DNA from: Ptychodera flava
Taxonomy: Eukaryota; Hemichordata; Enteropneusta; Ptychoderidae
Assembly (NCBI RefSeq): GCF_041260155.1
Contig: NC_091944.1
Location: 14,485,772-14,549,771, forward strand
Length of the DNA stretch: 64,000 nucleotides
Direction of reading: 5' to 3'
Shown: positions 11,901 through 24,481 of the stretch, in pieces
How the letters are laid out: every line of letters begins with the position of its first letter
Numbering within the stretch: position 1 is the stretch's first letter
The notes under the pieces: generated by a model
Told to the model about the DNA's origin: nothing
Databases searched by the model: none
What the model saw: the letters and a program-made list of their open reading frames with translations, nothing else
Position numbers and translations under genes: made by a program

Positions 11901-14900
11901 CAATTTACACAAATACACCACATAATGAGGCAGTTGAATCAGTCGGCAGAGCATGAAATCAGGAAAGATCATCAAACAATACATAATCAAGCAGCCACCA
12001 ACGAAATACATGATAGCTTTGCTTAAAAATAATCTTAGAATACAACACATTTGAAGTAAACGATGAATTCTACTGGCAAATATGGGGGTGCTCTATGGGG
12101 TCTCTCTCGTCTCCGAAAATAGCAGATATTACATTTCACGAGACAAAAATGAGAATAATATAGTAACACAAACAACAAATGCCGACCTGGCTGAGGTTCA
12201 GGGATGATGATTTTCTGATTTTCATCGGAACACAACACGAACTCAATGAATTCATATCAAACATCAACAAAATGCATCCTACTTTCAAATTTTCGTTTGA
12301 AAGCTCCTCTCAAGAAATCACATATTTAGACCTGACTATCTACAAAGGTCGTCGATACAACAAAAAGAACATTCTCGACACCAAGACACACACAAAACCA
12401 ACAGATACATTCCATTTCTTACAAAGAAACAAATGCCATCCGGCAGCAACATTCAAAAGTCAGATCAAAGATGAAACAATACGATACATCAGAACTTGCA
12501 ACAACGAAACCGATTTTACAGAGAAAGTCACACAATTTGGTGAAAAATTACAAGACCGACAATATAAAAAAATGAAATAGAACGCATTATCAGCGAAACA
12601 GATCATAAAAGCAGAAAAAGACATCTTGAACAACAAAAGAAAAAGAACGCCGCCACCAATACAGTAGTCTTCATAACAACATATAAACCGTACATCAAAA
12701 TGACAAAAATCAAGCAATCCCTGACAGAAAACTTGAGTGAAGTTGTAAAAGATGAAACACTAAAAAACTGTTAAAAATCAACCAATAATCGCATATAGAA
12801 GGAACAGAAATATGGGCGATACACTTATAAGCGCCAGACTTCACAAAGCGACAACAGCTCGACCTCAGGTTCACACGAACCTACACAAACACATCAAGAC
12901 CAACCACTAGACATTCTAGCTTCCCTACTTGAACACCAAACGTAAGTGGAACAACATACTAACAAATAAAAACAATCAACCATTCAACACAGCTCACCAA
13001 TCAAGAATGAATTTTAAGCGACTGATGAAGAAAACTCTGTTTTCGAAACGCAGCGCCAAAGGATCGCAGTGTCACACTTGTCTCTCCGCTCCAGTGTGGA
13101 GTAACATCAAGACACGTAGATTACGGGTACGTCTCGCCATGGCTAAGCAACACTTTACTTAAAACAGCCAAACATGACATACACTTATATTATACACAAT
13201 TTCATACACAAAACGCAAACAACCCAAACATGAACGATGTGTGGAGTTGCTTTCCTTTTACTACCTAACTTTGGTAATTGTGAAAATCCACATGAACAAC
13301 TTTCCGGATGAAGAATGTGACAGTGATTATTTTTAATACATGTACAAATATGCAAATTATGGGACTTATGACCACTTGCCTATAATCTAGATATGGTAGT
13401 TGGATTCCTAAACCACTAAAACATGGTGGTAGACACAGACATCACTAGTCTAGGTTTAATATTTAAGTAGTTATGGTCATTTTAAGTATATGGCGGCCAT
13501 CTTGGACGCCATCTTGAAAATGACACGTTTCCGGTGGTCAGATTTTGGTAGACTTTTAGTATGTTATTAAGCACATTTGACTCTATAGAAACTGTTGAGA
13601 AACCTTTTGTAGCAATTTTTTTAGGGTCAAACATATTTTCAGCCGACTACTTACGACCTGGTACTGATGCTGTCGACATTTTCTGAACAACTTGAGTTCT
13701 CTCTGTGTTATCAATTTCGATTGAATCAGTTTTTAAGAAGTGATGAATCAGTCATTACTGGGGTATACCATAAACAAGCACTGCCAGAGTTCAGCATAAC
13801 CAATGGATTTCAAAACAGTCCAGACTTGTCTTGAATTCACTGCTGCATCCTATGATGAGTACTCACCTCTGTAACTTTGCCCTTTGCCATACTCTCCATG
13901 GTGAAGTCACCATCTTCATCCAGTTTTGGTTTCTTGGCTGGAGCTCCTTCATTAACATCCCTATGGTAGATATCCAATGTAATTAAGCATGAGATAATGT
14001 AAAACTAATTATGTCTATTATGGTTTTGCCTTCTCAAGAAGATTTTAACTTGGACATCAGTTTGTTAAAAGAGTTTCTTTTTTTGGTATCAAAAATGTGA
14101 CTTTTACATGCTGAGAAACTACAGATATATGTGTATGTATGTTATCAAACATTGTTTGCTAAACCACACATTAATATTCCGCAGTTATTAATGTGTGTCT
14201 TGTAATATGCTAGTGTGGTTAGTACATGTGCATTAGTGAGAGGATTCCTGTTTCCCGCCGATATTCTGAAATATTGCAGAGCATATTTCCACATGACAAA
14301 TGATATGCAACTTTGACATGTACATGTATACTAATAGTACTTTCTATTTCATCCAAAAATACCTTGCAAAATGTTTCTGTGAACGATTTAGTGTTGTATC
14401 TGCATTATTTAAATATTCATGAGTGCTCGGTCATTTAACGCGCATTGCCACCTATTACCACATCATTTCATATTACATTATTATATTCTAAATCAAGGAC
14501 TCAATATTCATCTCACCCATCTTTCCACAAGTTTTCACCAGTCTTGTCTTCTTTCTTCTTGACCACCCTTTCCAACTTGAAGAGTTTCTTTAACTTTTCA
14601 ACTTGAGGTTCACAGCTGGTGAGCACTTCTTTGGGAGGTTCAAGGTAGGATTCCACGACACGGTCAATTTCTGGCAGAGGGTCATTTGGGTTGAGGGCTC
14701 TGTGTTGAAGGCACTAAATACAAGAAGAAACAGGTTTCTCCGATGTGAAATACTTCAGATCTAGAAAATACACTCATACACTGACATTCTCTTAATTTGT
14801 ACCCTCCAACAGATGAGCTCTTTGAACCAAAGTCTGGAGGTTTCTTTGCATCAGTGCCAAAACAGTATGGTGATAATAAGTAAAATTTTCTAGTGTGACA

Positions 14901-17900
14901 GAGAACTTTCTTGAGCATGCCACTAGTGTTTGGTAATTTTATGCAGTCTGATCAAAACCTTTTTGGAGTGAAAGGTTCATTAGCATGTTATTATGCAAAT
15001 ATTTCAGACCTATTACTATCTTGATTTGGATCTTCCTGAACCAGTTGTCTTACCTCCATCCCCCACCGCACCCCTAAGATAGTCCCTACACATCAATACT
15101 TGGCATTGTACATTTTAACTCTTTTTAACTCTAAGGTAAACAAGACAACCTGATAAGCTCGCTGAAGGTACGGATTAAATGTTAACTTTGGTTTGAAGGC
15201 CTCTTCTTTCTCATCATCTTCATCTCTAGGGAACAAAGAAAAGAGTAAATTTTCATTGTACACTGGCCACTCAATCCTTCCTTTGGATGAAATTGCAGCT
15301 CATCTTGTGTGTTTATACAATTGCACCATTTAAAATTTTTTCTGAAAATCATATGTAAAGCTCAGTCACTCACAAAATTCAGTAAACCATACTTTAATCG
15401 ATTGTAAAAATGTACTGAAATATAGCTGGTTTCTCTATCTATGCCCTACAATTGACACACTGAACAGTTGACACAGTTTTATGAAAAGGTATTTTGAAGA
15501 AACAAATCCAACTTCTGAATTTTGTCAAAAAATCTGAATTTCATTCAATTCTGGATGGAAGGGCTTGTTACTGGTACAATTCCTCCATCAGTTATGGTGA
15601 TTTTAAACTGGATGAATTTAGATTCATGGAAACTCACTCATTAGACTTGAAGAGGTCCATGCTTGTGATGAGATCATCAACAGCTGACAACTGTTCATCT
15701 GTGAGGAAAAGACGAAATCAGTATCATCTATTTGATGACTTAACCCATGCACCATTATAGTTTGACCCAAACCCATTGTTATCAATGGTGATTATGGACA
15801 AGTTTACAGGTAAATGGGGATGAACAGATAAATCACTGACTATCCAGGAAACAACAGAGGCACATCTCAAGAAAGAGTACATGGTAAAATTAACAGAAAT
15901 ATCAAAGACATCTGGCTATATTTATTTTTCTCAATCACAGAAGTGCTACAAATCTCCAGCAAACAAAGAAGAAGTTTTCAGTGTGGATGGAAATTGATCA
16001 ATTTGGCCATTTTTGGATTTGATTGGAATGTACCATTTAAGATACAGCGGTAGATACAATGTATATTCATAAGAAACTGGCAAATACAGCATGTGGGCTC
16101 TAACAATGAACATTGCTGGAAGATATTGTGCACCTAGTTCCATTATACTTGCACACATCTACGACTGGAAGTTACATATCTGGAGGCAGGTAACCAGGAA
16201 AATATGGATAAAATCTACAGAAGTACCCTACCTGTTGGTTGATGTTTTTTGTTTGCAGATAGACTGGAAAAGGTGTACTGACGGACATCTTCACTGAAGG
16301 GTAACTCAGTGAAATACAAACACTGTAAAATAAATTATATAAACAGGAACTGTGAATGATCCAAAGATGTTTGAAATTATCATATTTATTCCGGGGATCT
16401 AGTCAGTCACACAACATATGATTGCTGGCAATAGCCAATGAGAATGTTGCTTACAATTTAGTTATCATATGACTTTCCTTTAACGAATATGTGATAAGTG
16501 CTGTAAGAACAGGTTTGCAGTTCAGTTCATTTTGACAGGACCAACTCTGGCTCCATAAATTTTGAGTAGTTGGTATATATGCTACTCCCAAAGATGACAC
16601 AGATTTAGAATGCTGTTGGTCAATTCCTAGCCTGCTCATTGCACCAATATACTTTTCACTCACCTCATATTTGGCTTTGATGTGCGGCGACAGAAACCCA
16701 ATCCTGGGCTGACTTCTGCTGGAATATACTTTCTTGACAATGGCCACCATGTTGGTTTCATAGAGGGCCTGAATGAGTGCTGACATGGCAACGCCTGCAG
16801 CCTGGTCTCCGGGGTCAGACACAAACGACATGGTGCCATCCCCTAGGTAGTGATGCCTTTTTATCTGAAAAGCAAATTATATTTTCAGACTTTGGGATGA
16901 CACATAAAGACAAGACGAACATACAGTCCAGTGGAAACTTATCAGGTACTCTCTTGTGAATAGAAAGGGCGGGTTGGATGGGTGTCCGAAATGGCCAGGT
17001 ACAGTTTTAGTCCACTGTTAACTATCGTCTAGAACATTGTCCCTAATCTATAGGTGTCCTAATCAGAGAGGCGTCTGTAGGGTCTGTAGATTTCGCTGTA
17101 CTTACCATGAAGGGAAGGATGGTGAAATTGACCTCACTATGTAGGTTCATCACATGGTTGTGGCAAACACAGGATGACATGTTTATTTCTTTTCACAAAA
17201 GTGGGTCACGGTACACAGCAAACCGGGAAGTGATTGATTCTACACTTACATTATCTGCCTTTGTGAATCCAAGCACTTTGAAACACTTGGCCCCTGATTT
17301 GTATGCCATATTGTCCATATCTTCTTTTGACATTGGAATAATGTCACTGCCATAGCGATAGCCTAAATATACCAGAAATACAGTTTACTTTGATGTCACA
17401 TGACTTATAACATGACTCATATCACATAACTCATTACATTGTTGTGGCAAGACACTATGGATGAACACAAGAGTTCATACGTTGGATCAGTTCAATCTTG
17501 TTATCATTTCAAAAATATGTCTCTAAGAAAGTAAGATGTTAGTGTTCAGAACAATATTCAATGTTTTATTAGGCCTTCAATCATGCAATGCATGCCAATG
17601 TTTATGTGACATGCTGTATATTTCATATGTGTTACAATTCAATACATATCCTGTAAACCAAGTTCTATATTTCAATCAGTGTTTTAAATATGAACCAAAG
17701 AACACATACAGAAAAAAATTTCTCACAAGTAAGGACTGCTTGGTGTAAATTACCTTTGACAAGGTCATCTTGACTTATTTCAGTTTCTTCTTCATTATTG
17801 AGATGGTAGGATCTAACATTAGTGATGGAGTATTCTTTGCCAGCACCCTTGATGTAAGTACTTCCCCATGACCTTGCCATTTTACCTTCTTTGGTCTACA

Positions 17901-20900
17901 TGTACAGAAAAGCAAGGGCAGCCATTTTGTTTACATCAAGGCATTCATTTACAAAGTTGATTGGTAACAATGTACTCATTCCCTATCACAATACTGGTGT
18001 TCCTTCAAGAGTGTTTGTCGAGGTTTTCATGTAAATCTCTGAGATGAACCTCTTCAGCAGTTTGCCTGAAAAAAATCCTGGCAGCATCATAGCGATACAG
18101 CCCACATGCCCACGGGGCAAGGTTGTTGAGTGCACTAACACTAACACTGAGAAGGAGATTTTTAATGAAATTTTCTTGTGTCTTTTCTGAGAACGCTTCT
18201 CACCTTGTGTCTTGGATACCTTAGCAAATTGTAGATATAGATCATAAAATAAGAATTCGATCTCCAGTGTTGCTACAGTTTACACCAGATGAAACAAGAG
18301 AAGGTCTTCCCAAAACATATAACCTATCTCAAGAAACATCTACTATGAAAAGAACACATCAATTTCAGTATAAGGGTTTCCAAGAAAACTGTCAAGAGTC
18401 CTGTAGCAACATCTACCCAGACCATACCTTGTGGTATCCACATGCGGGTATCTTAAGATCAGGACCAATCTCCAGCTTGCATTTCCATGCCGTCTGCTTA
18501 ACACTCCTACACTGAAAGAAACTCAGTGCACCCAGCGCGTCACTGCAAGACAAGATTAAGAACTCTGCAGGCATTCTGGTAGCATTTGAGAAATTGTAAA
18601 AGATGATAATGTTCTGAGTGTACTTGCTAATATAGATCAGTCTGAGTACTGTAGGACATTAAGGCGATACCGAAGGATTCAAAGCGCACATTGGATGCTA
18701 TGGCTGGCAATGTTCCGAACGCGCGCATTTTCACGTCCAAATCTTACCATTCTGTCGTTTTCTATGGATTTTCGACTCCTGGTATTTCGAAAATGCTAAA
18801 AATCTTTCACCTCTCTCAATTGTAAACCAATTTAACTGACTTTTGGTAGATTATTGAAGTCATACATGAAAATATAGATGAGCATGCCTTTCTAAAAATT
18901 CCGTACCATTTATGAGATTTCGCCGTAAAACCCTTCAAATTTTCACAAAATGACACAGTAGATATTTTCCTGTTCAAAAATTGTTTGTTTTTGGAACAGA
19001 TAACCTAATCCATGCTAGGGGCTCTAAACAGATATCTCATGTGTTACATTCTGAAATTTTGGAAAATTTGGTGCAAATTTGTAGGAGTTGAAACGTTTTA
19101 AAGTAGAGCTGTGAAAATTTGTATATGTGTGGCGTCACTGACCAATCGCGTGACAAACCTGCATCCTTTATAGTATGGTTCTGCAAATCTTTATTATGCA
19201 AAGAAAACCACGAAAAATTTGTATTTTGATTGATTTTGGAAATTGCCCTTAACAACTGTTTGCTTAGCAATTGGAATCCTTCGGTATTGCATTAATACAT
19301 AACAAGTAAAGTGCAGCATGTCCTTGAATGTGTACATGATATACTTTAAAGTAAACTTTCTGAAACATTTTAATTTTTAATACATTATGTCTCTGTGTAC
19401 ATCAGTTTCTGATATGATTTCACCAAGACCATAATTTTTTCCAATAGCTAGCATTTGATATAACACTTAACCAAATGGAATAATGTATTCTATCAAGGTT
19501 CTGATGACTACAGATATTGAGGCACTTGATTTGTGGAAAACTAACCTAAAGATGAATTCTATAGATTATTCATGAAGAAGAGAGCATAAATACATTTAAT
19601 GTCAAACAGCAGGTCATTATCCAATGGAACATTGGTATGTGTGACAAGGTGGATGGGTAAGTCGGTGGCAGATACCTACAGAAAACCTATTTCCATATAA
19701 CACAATGGACAAGTCCCAGTCCTCAGACATCCCATTTATGCATGTTGTCCTATCCTTGACCAAAAACTCTAAGTGCATTTTTTGTGAGAAAATTGTCTTC
19801 AAACCTGAAAGAGTAGCATGTTCCATCGACAGCTTCCAGAATGTGTTTCATCAGGGCTTCTCCAGCTCGTTGTTGAGGAGTCTTCTCCTTTCTATGGAAC
19901 ACATTGGAAGCTCCATCTGCCATCCCATTCTTGTTGTCTTCATCGTCGTCTTCATCTTCTGCATCAAAGTCTGGACCACTGCAAATCAAGAAGAATTGAA
20001 TTGAATTCTCTTTGTAAGATTCTCATTGCATTAGTTTCAAGGCATTACTTTCGAACCAAAATTGATCATGAACCCACTGAGGTGGTACGTGTACGTGGTA
20101 CATTGGGACATTAGGACTCTAATATCGATACTAGAGTGACTTGCATTGTGTCTCAGACATGTTTGGTCTATGTAATTTCGGTACTCCAATAATGATCGAT
20201 ACTACCAGTCGATTCTAGACTTTCAAATTGCGGGTAAATATCCAATAATATATTGGAGATTTTACCACTGCGAATTGCAAATCTCTTGAAAGAATAAATT
20301 TCATATCTTTGAATAATTTTGTCAGATATTTAGCTTAGCAAAACATTTGAGTAAACTTCTGTCCGGCTTCATTGCAGGCCGGTAACTTTCACTATATCAT
20401 ATAGTGAAAGTTACTGGTCTGCGTCTTTTGGAACAGCAGGACATCTTTCAAGAGTTATTGGTCCAGCATGCAAGTAGCTGGTCTTGGGCCACTGGGTTAG
20501 CGTGAATTTCACGCGCTGCCTGTACACCGCAAAAGAAGTGTTACAGCAAAGATCATTCCAATCAAAAGATCAACAAAATGAGAAAAGTGTAAGGATATTT
20601 CAGGATGGATACCATGTGCTTACATGAGATTTAGCTCTGTGTCCAATGATTTTAATCCATTAATAATAGGTTCCAACTGGTCATCGCTGAACTCCCCTCC
20701 CAGATCAGAGAAAAGCACTATGCGATTGGTAGAGAACTTTTTTCCTTTTATTGATTTTTCCAAGAGATCCATGGACACCACCAGGGCATCAACGACTTCA
20801 TGAACACGGTCAAGGTCACAAAAACAATGCTGATAAATGACACAGCTGGCTGAGGTGAGGCAACAACATACTTGGAAGGGTAAAATTTATGGTCTTCAAA

Positions 20901-23900
20901 CTGATGAAAAATACGTATGTGCAGTGTGTGACTAATAAACAGGAACTTTTCTCAATGCTCAATGAGTAGACGGACACCGGCAGTAACCCTTGCGTTTTCA
21001 TGTATTGACCTCAAAGTAAGCATGTTCAGAGGTGACTGCGGACCTATTCACAGTGACATGGGATGAATAAGTTATATGAACGCCATCTGTGGATGTGAAA
21101 CTAACAATTCCTATAATGAGTATTGTTCTCTAGAATTGACACCCGACTGTTCACATAACATCGTACTACGTGCAGATGAACTACTTTCCATGTTTCGAAT
21201 TTGGAGCACATCTGCTCCGAGGTAAATGTTAATGCAAAAGAAAGATGTTGTGTGATCTTGAAAAGTGGATGATTTATATATTAAATTAAATACAGACATG
21301 CTTCAGTAACCCTGAAACATTGTCTCAAAGGCAACTGTTTTTTCCACAAACAGGATCTCAACATCAAGGCTTTATGATGAAGTACCGGGTATCACTTGTG
21401 CCACATATCCCAAGATATTGACATTACAACAGAAAGGATACAGTCAGCAGAGATGTTGCTGGCTTGAATGTCTTTGACAACATATTCCAGCAGGTCAAGG
21501 GTCGCTGGGCCCATCGGCTTGGCTACTGTAATATTCTGGTATTCTTCATCTTCAGCTAGTTCATTCCCTGTGTTGGGTGTTCCAAACAGCACCAAGGCAA
21601 CCTCATCCTTTGAGTCTGCAAACACCTGCAGAACCATCATTCAGATGCATTAAAATCAGTTACAGATTACATGGCAGTGCAGTAGGAAAAGTTGTGCCGT
21701 CGTACACTATCATTTGTGTTCTTCTATGCTGGCTAGTTTTTAAAACAAAATTTGCCCATTTTTAAGTCTGTTTGTTATTGCTTTGACATTTATCCCTACA
21801 TGTCTGTATATTTTAACCAGCATCTTTGATCACTTTGTCGTGGATATTGACGCTATATAAATAAATTATTACTATACGTAAATTATATCATTCAAAACAT
21901 ATACTTGGCTTTGGTATTGAACATGCTCAAAACAGTGTATTCTCAAAGTTTCTTTCACTGGGAGGGAATGTCGCCCTCTACTTGAAAATTTGGTACATGC
22001 AATAGGTCCATTTCAGCATTGTAATGATATTAGAAAAAATATGTCACCTGACCTTTCTCTGTAAAATCCTGGATATTGCTTTGATGGATGTCTCCAGACA
22101 CGTTTCATGGCCAGCTGGAGCTTGGTTCATAGATGGACCAACATCCAAGCAGATCACCATAGCCTCCTACAAGGTTGTGAAAATGAAAAATATGACAGTT
22201 ATCTGGATAAGCATTTGTGAACTTCCACAATCAGACGTGTGTGTCCTGTGATTTCATAGGCCTTGTAATCATACAGAATTGTTGACAATGATAAAGTCTC
22301 ACACAGCTATGTAATTGATCATATGTTAAATGTAAATTGTTAAGCCTAGGATATATTTTGTGCCTGATTTCGATATTATATTGTCATTGTTGACTCTGTT
22401 GAACTTTGAAAACTCATCACACTATTGACACTTTCTGCACTGTTAAAAATATTGTAGTGACAAATGGTCTGATGGCAATGCCATCGGACCAAAGGGCAAC
22501 ATCTTGACCATGAGGTCCAAATTGTAAACATGGAAAGCTGACAATAATGTACCTTGCAGGGATTTCGTTAAAAGCCGGCCACCGGCCATATGGCCGGCTG
22601 TAAGGCGATCACGGCCGCCTGTAATTACCTGAAAATCATGTAATTGTTGTGCCGCTTACAGGAATGAATAGCTGGTAACAAATACAGCATATCGGTAAAA
22701 GTTTACAATGATCTGTATCCTTCATGCTGAATTACTTGTTTTCAACGCTTTTGCGAGGTTTTCAGTGAAAAGTTTGTGGTCGTTGGTTCGCATTCGTGTA
22801 TCGTGCGATAATACTGGTACAGCTATAATACAGCATGGAACCAATCTGTACAACGTACACAGGGTGGTTGGAGGTTAGGGGTCATTGAGCATGTGCAGTA
22901 ACGCAACATAATGTCGGCCATACGTAGATGAAGTTACTCAGTTCATTCGAAATGGAAACAGTTAGACGGGTTGGTTGATTAAGAAGGGTACAGTCGATGG
23001 CAATTTCTCAGATAATTTTGATACTTATGCGGCGTTTTATGAATATCTCTCAGGGAAGGTTTCTTCTGAATGCATCAGCAATCGCCCACTCCTGGTGGCC
23101 ACAGATTGTGTTAAACAATGGCTTGCTTGTCAATGTAGTCAACGTTCGCGTTTGTTCTTGGATTTTAATGACTGAGAGCCAAACGTTTGACTTGCTTCAA
23201 TTCTGTGGGCATATAAATATCAAAACAGAATAAATTGAAGGTGTAAACTTTAGCAGACTGTGACGTTGAGTGGTAGGCTGTAGCCACGGTCCGGACAGAC
23301 CGTGCTGTAGCACAGTTGTTTGTGTTTCATAGACCATACACGGCAATGCAGGAAGTAGGGAAATTGAATTACCAGCCACTGTCCACATGTATCGCCAAGT
23401 TCGAGACGGATTTCGCGCACCAAAAGCAACAATAATTCTTTCAAAAAACCAACATCGATGGCTCCAAATACATCTCTGAATTCATATTTTCTATGCTCTT
23501 TGCATCAAAGATGATCTCCTATGCATTTTTGAGTGTGGTTTCCGAAGGGACCCATGCTTTCAACATAAAACAAACACTTTTTACAACAGTCATTCATGAT
23601 TTGAAAGTAGCGGCACCTTGATTCAGGCTATCTATACTGTTATCTCTAATCGTTTGAAAAATGCAAATACTTTTTTAAATAAAGTTATCATGTGTGATTG
23701 ATGTACCGTTTTGTCGAGTTATTATAGCTAATTTGGAACCGTGTCGGGGGTGGGGGGGGAGCTGCCATATCCAAACATCCTCATGCTTGGACGTTCGTAC
23801 GGCTTGGCCGCCTGTAATTTTCATTTGGCCCCCTGTTTCAAAACTTAGTGAAACCCCTGACCTTGGTAAGATTTGAGAGGTAAAGTATGTATTGAACATG

Positions 23901-24481
23901 TTGAAGGCTATACCAAATCACCCAGAAAACTGACTGTACACCATCATGAGTGTGTTTCTGATAAAAAAGATGGAAAATCATTGCAAAATTATAGTCCTTA
24001 TCGTTCAGCGGTATTGTACACATCGACAAAGAATTGTGTACACAACTGTCAACTTGAAGTCGACACGCCCACTATCTTGTCCTCTCACACCAGTTGTCAA
24101 AGCTTGGTGTTGGCATGGCAAGATGACGTCTACCGATCTAAACCCCTGACATTTAATGATAATCTTAGAGGTCAGGACGATTGTATTTCAACGGTAAATT
24201 TACTAATAATACATAACAAACTTTCTGTGGTTAGTGACACGATAGACATCAACCGATGGCATCTTTGCTGACACATGCGATTTTCCCGCGGCTTTCGTCA
24301 TGTGAGAGTCGCCCATTACAGATCTCATACGGTGAAAGGACATCACCCGTAAATTGACAACATAATCAGCGTGCTCATTGGAAGTCAAATATGCTTGATA
24401 TCCGTCACAAGTACATTTGTCAATAGAAACAAGGAAAGACTGCGACAAAAAGCTACTTACTTTGCCTGTTTCGCCCGCCAT
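5905..24481 (-). CDS. XRCC5: X-ray repair cross-complementing 5 / Ku80 (Ku86)
   Basis: Twenty coding exons: 24461–24481, 22053–22166, 21442–21625, 20624–20795, 19805–19978, 18428–18542, 17754–17895, 17250–17362, 16664–16864, 16232–16322, 15638–15698, 15150–15225, 14517–14713, 13867–13960, 8547–8619, 7966–8078, 7348–7444, 6671–6738, 6221–6292, 5905–5919. Phases agree throughout and give 730 aa (human 732). Ku80 pairs with Ku70 as a ring on DNA ends and recruits DNA-PKcs for non-homologous end joining. The N-terminal von Willebrand A-like domain starts [17 protein letters not shown] and includes [15 protein letters not shown] and YQNITV. A very acidic loop ([15 protein letters not shown]) follows in exon 5. 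The DNA-binding β-barrel/core shows [26 protein letters not shown] and [16 protein letters not shown] likely nuclear signal [10 protein letters not shown] lies near residue 561. Then comes the helical C-terminal domain, and a tail ending [12 protein letters not shown] matching the DNA-PKcs-binding motif. Intron 14 (8620–13866) is expanded by retroelements. Introns not listed separately showed no feature. Confidence 0.95.
7530..7628 (+). repeat. TTTGGCCCAAACCC miniature element, copy 1
   Basis: A diverged copy in XRCC5 intron 16 of a roughly 93 bp repeat, with the core GGTTTGGCCCAAACCC, then TCATCAAAGGTGAAAGT, and near the end TTGGGGATGCACAGGTC. Other copies are at 15740, 29471 and 51615. The 51615 copy preserves TTAA-bounded inverted ends. 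Confidence 0.6.
8741..8839. repeat. Short tandem duplication and hairpin
   Basis: An 18 bp unit (GACRGAAGGAAGTAAAAGTT-like) is repeated twice from 8741. At 8811–8839 a palindrome with 11 bp arms (AGCTCCTCAGT / ACTGAGGAGCT, one position loose) surrounds TATATAAA. Both lie in XRCC5 intron 14, just outside the retroelement block. Confidence 0.5.
9543..9573 (-). ncRNA. Hammerhead-ribozyme-like motif in the PLE left copy
   Basis: The minus strand carries the same arrangement as the right copy: CTGATGA (complement of 9565–9571), a GAAAAC/GTTTTC stem with TCT loop, and GAAA (complement of 9545–9548). Conservation of the stem in both copies reflects common descent, so it is not independent proof of function. 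Confidence 0.4.
10024..10649. mobile_element. Unclassified insertion inside the left PLE copy
   Basis: Comparison of the two PLE arms shows an uninterrupted TTTCATTTTTTTATATTGTCGG on the right copy (complement). The left copy reads TTTCATTTTTAGCTCA, then extra DNA, then GCGGTATTTTTATATTG. The repeated ATTTTTA at both edges looks like a target duplication, although the site is T-rich. The insert has no recognisable coding capacity. Confidence 0.55.
11241..13649 (+). pseudogene. PLE reverse transcriptase, longer right copy
   Basis: Fragments in order: 11327–11650 ([20 protein letters not shown], finger region), 11689–11925 ([20 protein letters not shown]), 12179–12580 ([10 protein letters not shown] catalytic block and thumb) and 12780–12845 ([19 protein letters not shown]). 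Stops and frameshifts separate them, for example TAA at 11648, so the protein is broken. The family places RT on the element's own RNA for replication. No GIY-YIG nuclease is visible after the RT. Confidence 0.8.
13018..13052 (+). ncRNA. Hammerhead-ribozyme-like motif in the PLE right copy
   Basis: CTGATGA (13022–13028) and GAAA (13045–13048) bracket a perfect 6 bp stem (GAAAAC/GTTTTC) with a TCT loop. This is the layout of a hammerhead catalytic core, and PLEs are known to carry hammerheads. One extra A between CTGATGA and the stem departs from the canonical core, and I could not define convincing stems I and III, so self-cleavage is uncertain. Confidence 0.4.
15740..15831 (+). repeat. TTTGGCCCAAACCC miniature element, copy 2
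   Basis: Begins TTAACCCATGCACC, has the core TTTGACCCAAACCCATTG followed by TTATCAATGGTGAT, and ends around GGGGATGAACAG. It lies in XRCC5 intron 10. The same family is at 7530, 29471 and 51615. Confidence 0.65.
18659..19295. mobile_element. TTAA-flanked non-autonomous DNA transposon (637 bp)
   Basis: TTAA at 18659–18662 and 19292–19295 borders inverted ends GGCGATACCGAAGGATTC and, on the complement, TGCAATACCGAAGGATTC. It lies in XRCC5 intron 5 and encodes nothing recognisable. TTAA duplication is typical of piggyBac and Kolobok superfamilies. Confidence 0.75.
20376..20418. repeat. Long palindrome in XRCC5 intron 4
   Basis: GTAACTTTCACTATAT and its complement are separated by a single C, and pairing continues outward imperfectly (AGGCCG with TGGTCT). 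The stem is at least 16 bp. A second looser inverted repeat (GGTAAAT-TCCAATA) lies near 20230–20270. Both may be remnants of a miniature element. Confidence 0.6.
22465..22491. repeat. 27 bp palindrome
   Basis: TGGTCTGATGGCA faces ATGCCATCGGACCA around a single central base, with one mismatched pair. It lies in XRCC5 intron 1 beside the hAT-like element and has no target duplication. Confidence 0.5.
22557..23859. mobile_element. hAT-like non-autonomous element (1.3 kb)
   Basis: The left end is CAGGGATTTCGTTAA and the right end (complement) is CAGGGGTTTCACTAA. ACCTTG directly abuts both ends (22551–22556 and 23860–23865), a 6 bp target duplication. The terminal zones are rich in GGCC (GCCGGCCACCGGCC on the left), and GGCCGCCTGTAATT occurs near both ends in the same orientation. 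No transposase is visible. It lies in XRCC5 intron 1. Confidence 0.65.

Larger units (their letters stand above)
8930..13649. mobile_element. Inverted pair of Penelope-like elements (PLE)
   Basis: Two copies of the same retroelement face each other tail-out, making an imperfect palindrome 4.72 kb long bounded by TAGTCGGCTG / CAGCCGACTA. The left arm (8930 to about 11240) is in minus orientation. The right copy (about 11241–13649) is in plus orientation and is longer at its 5' side. Both encode pieces of a PLE-type reverse transcriptase, recognised by [27 protein letters not shown](V/D)[21 protein letters not shown], and [20 protein letters not shown] see no GIY-YIG endonuclease. The block sits in XRCC5 intron 14, between codons for TE and VG. 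Confidence 0.8.

Noticed and set aside
12929..13162. 77-codon frames at the PLE ends (both copies) that might be a small protein
   Set aside because: The frame continues over the hammerhead-like motif, past the last recognisable PLE protein block. It is better read as the element's 3' region.
20376..20418. Palindrome as another member of the tiny palindromic family
   Set aside because: The arms are different, the flanks themselves pair instead of repeating directly, and there is no target duplication.
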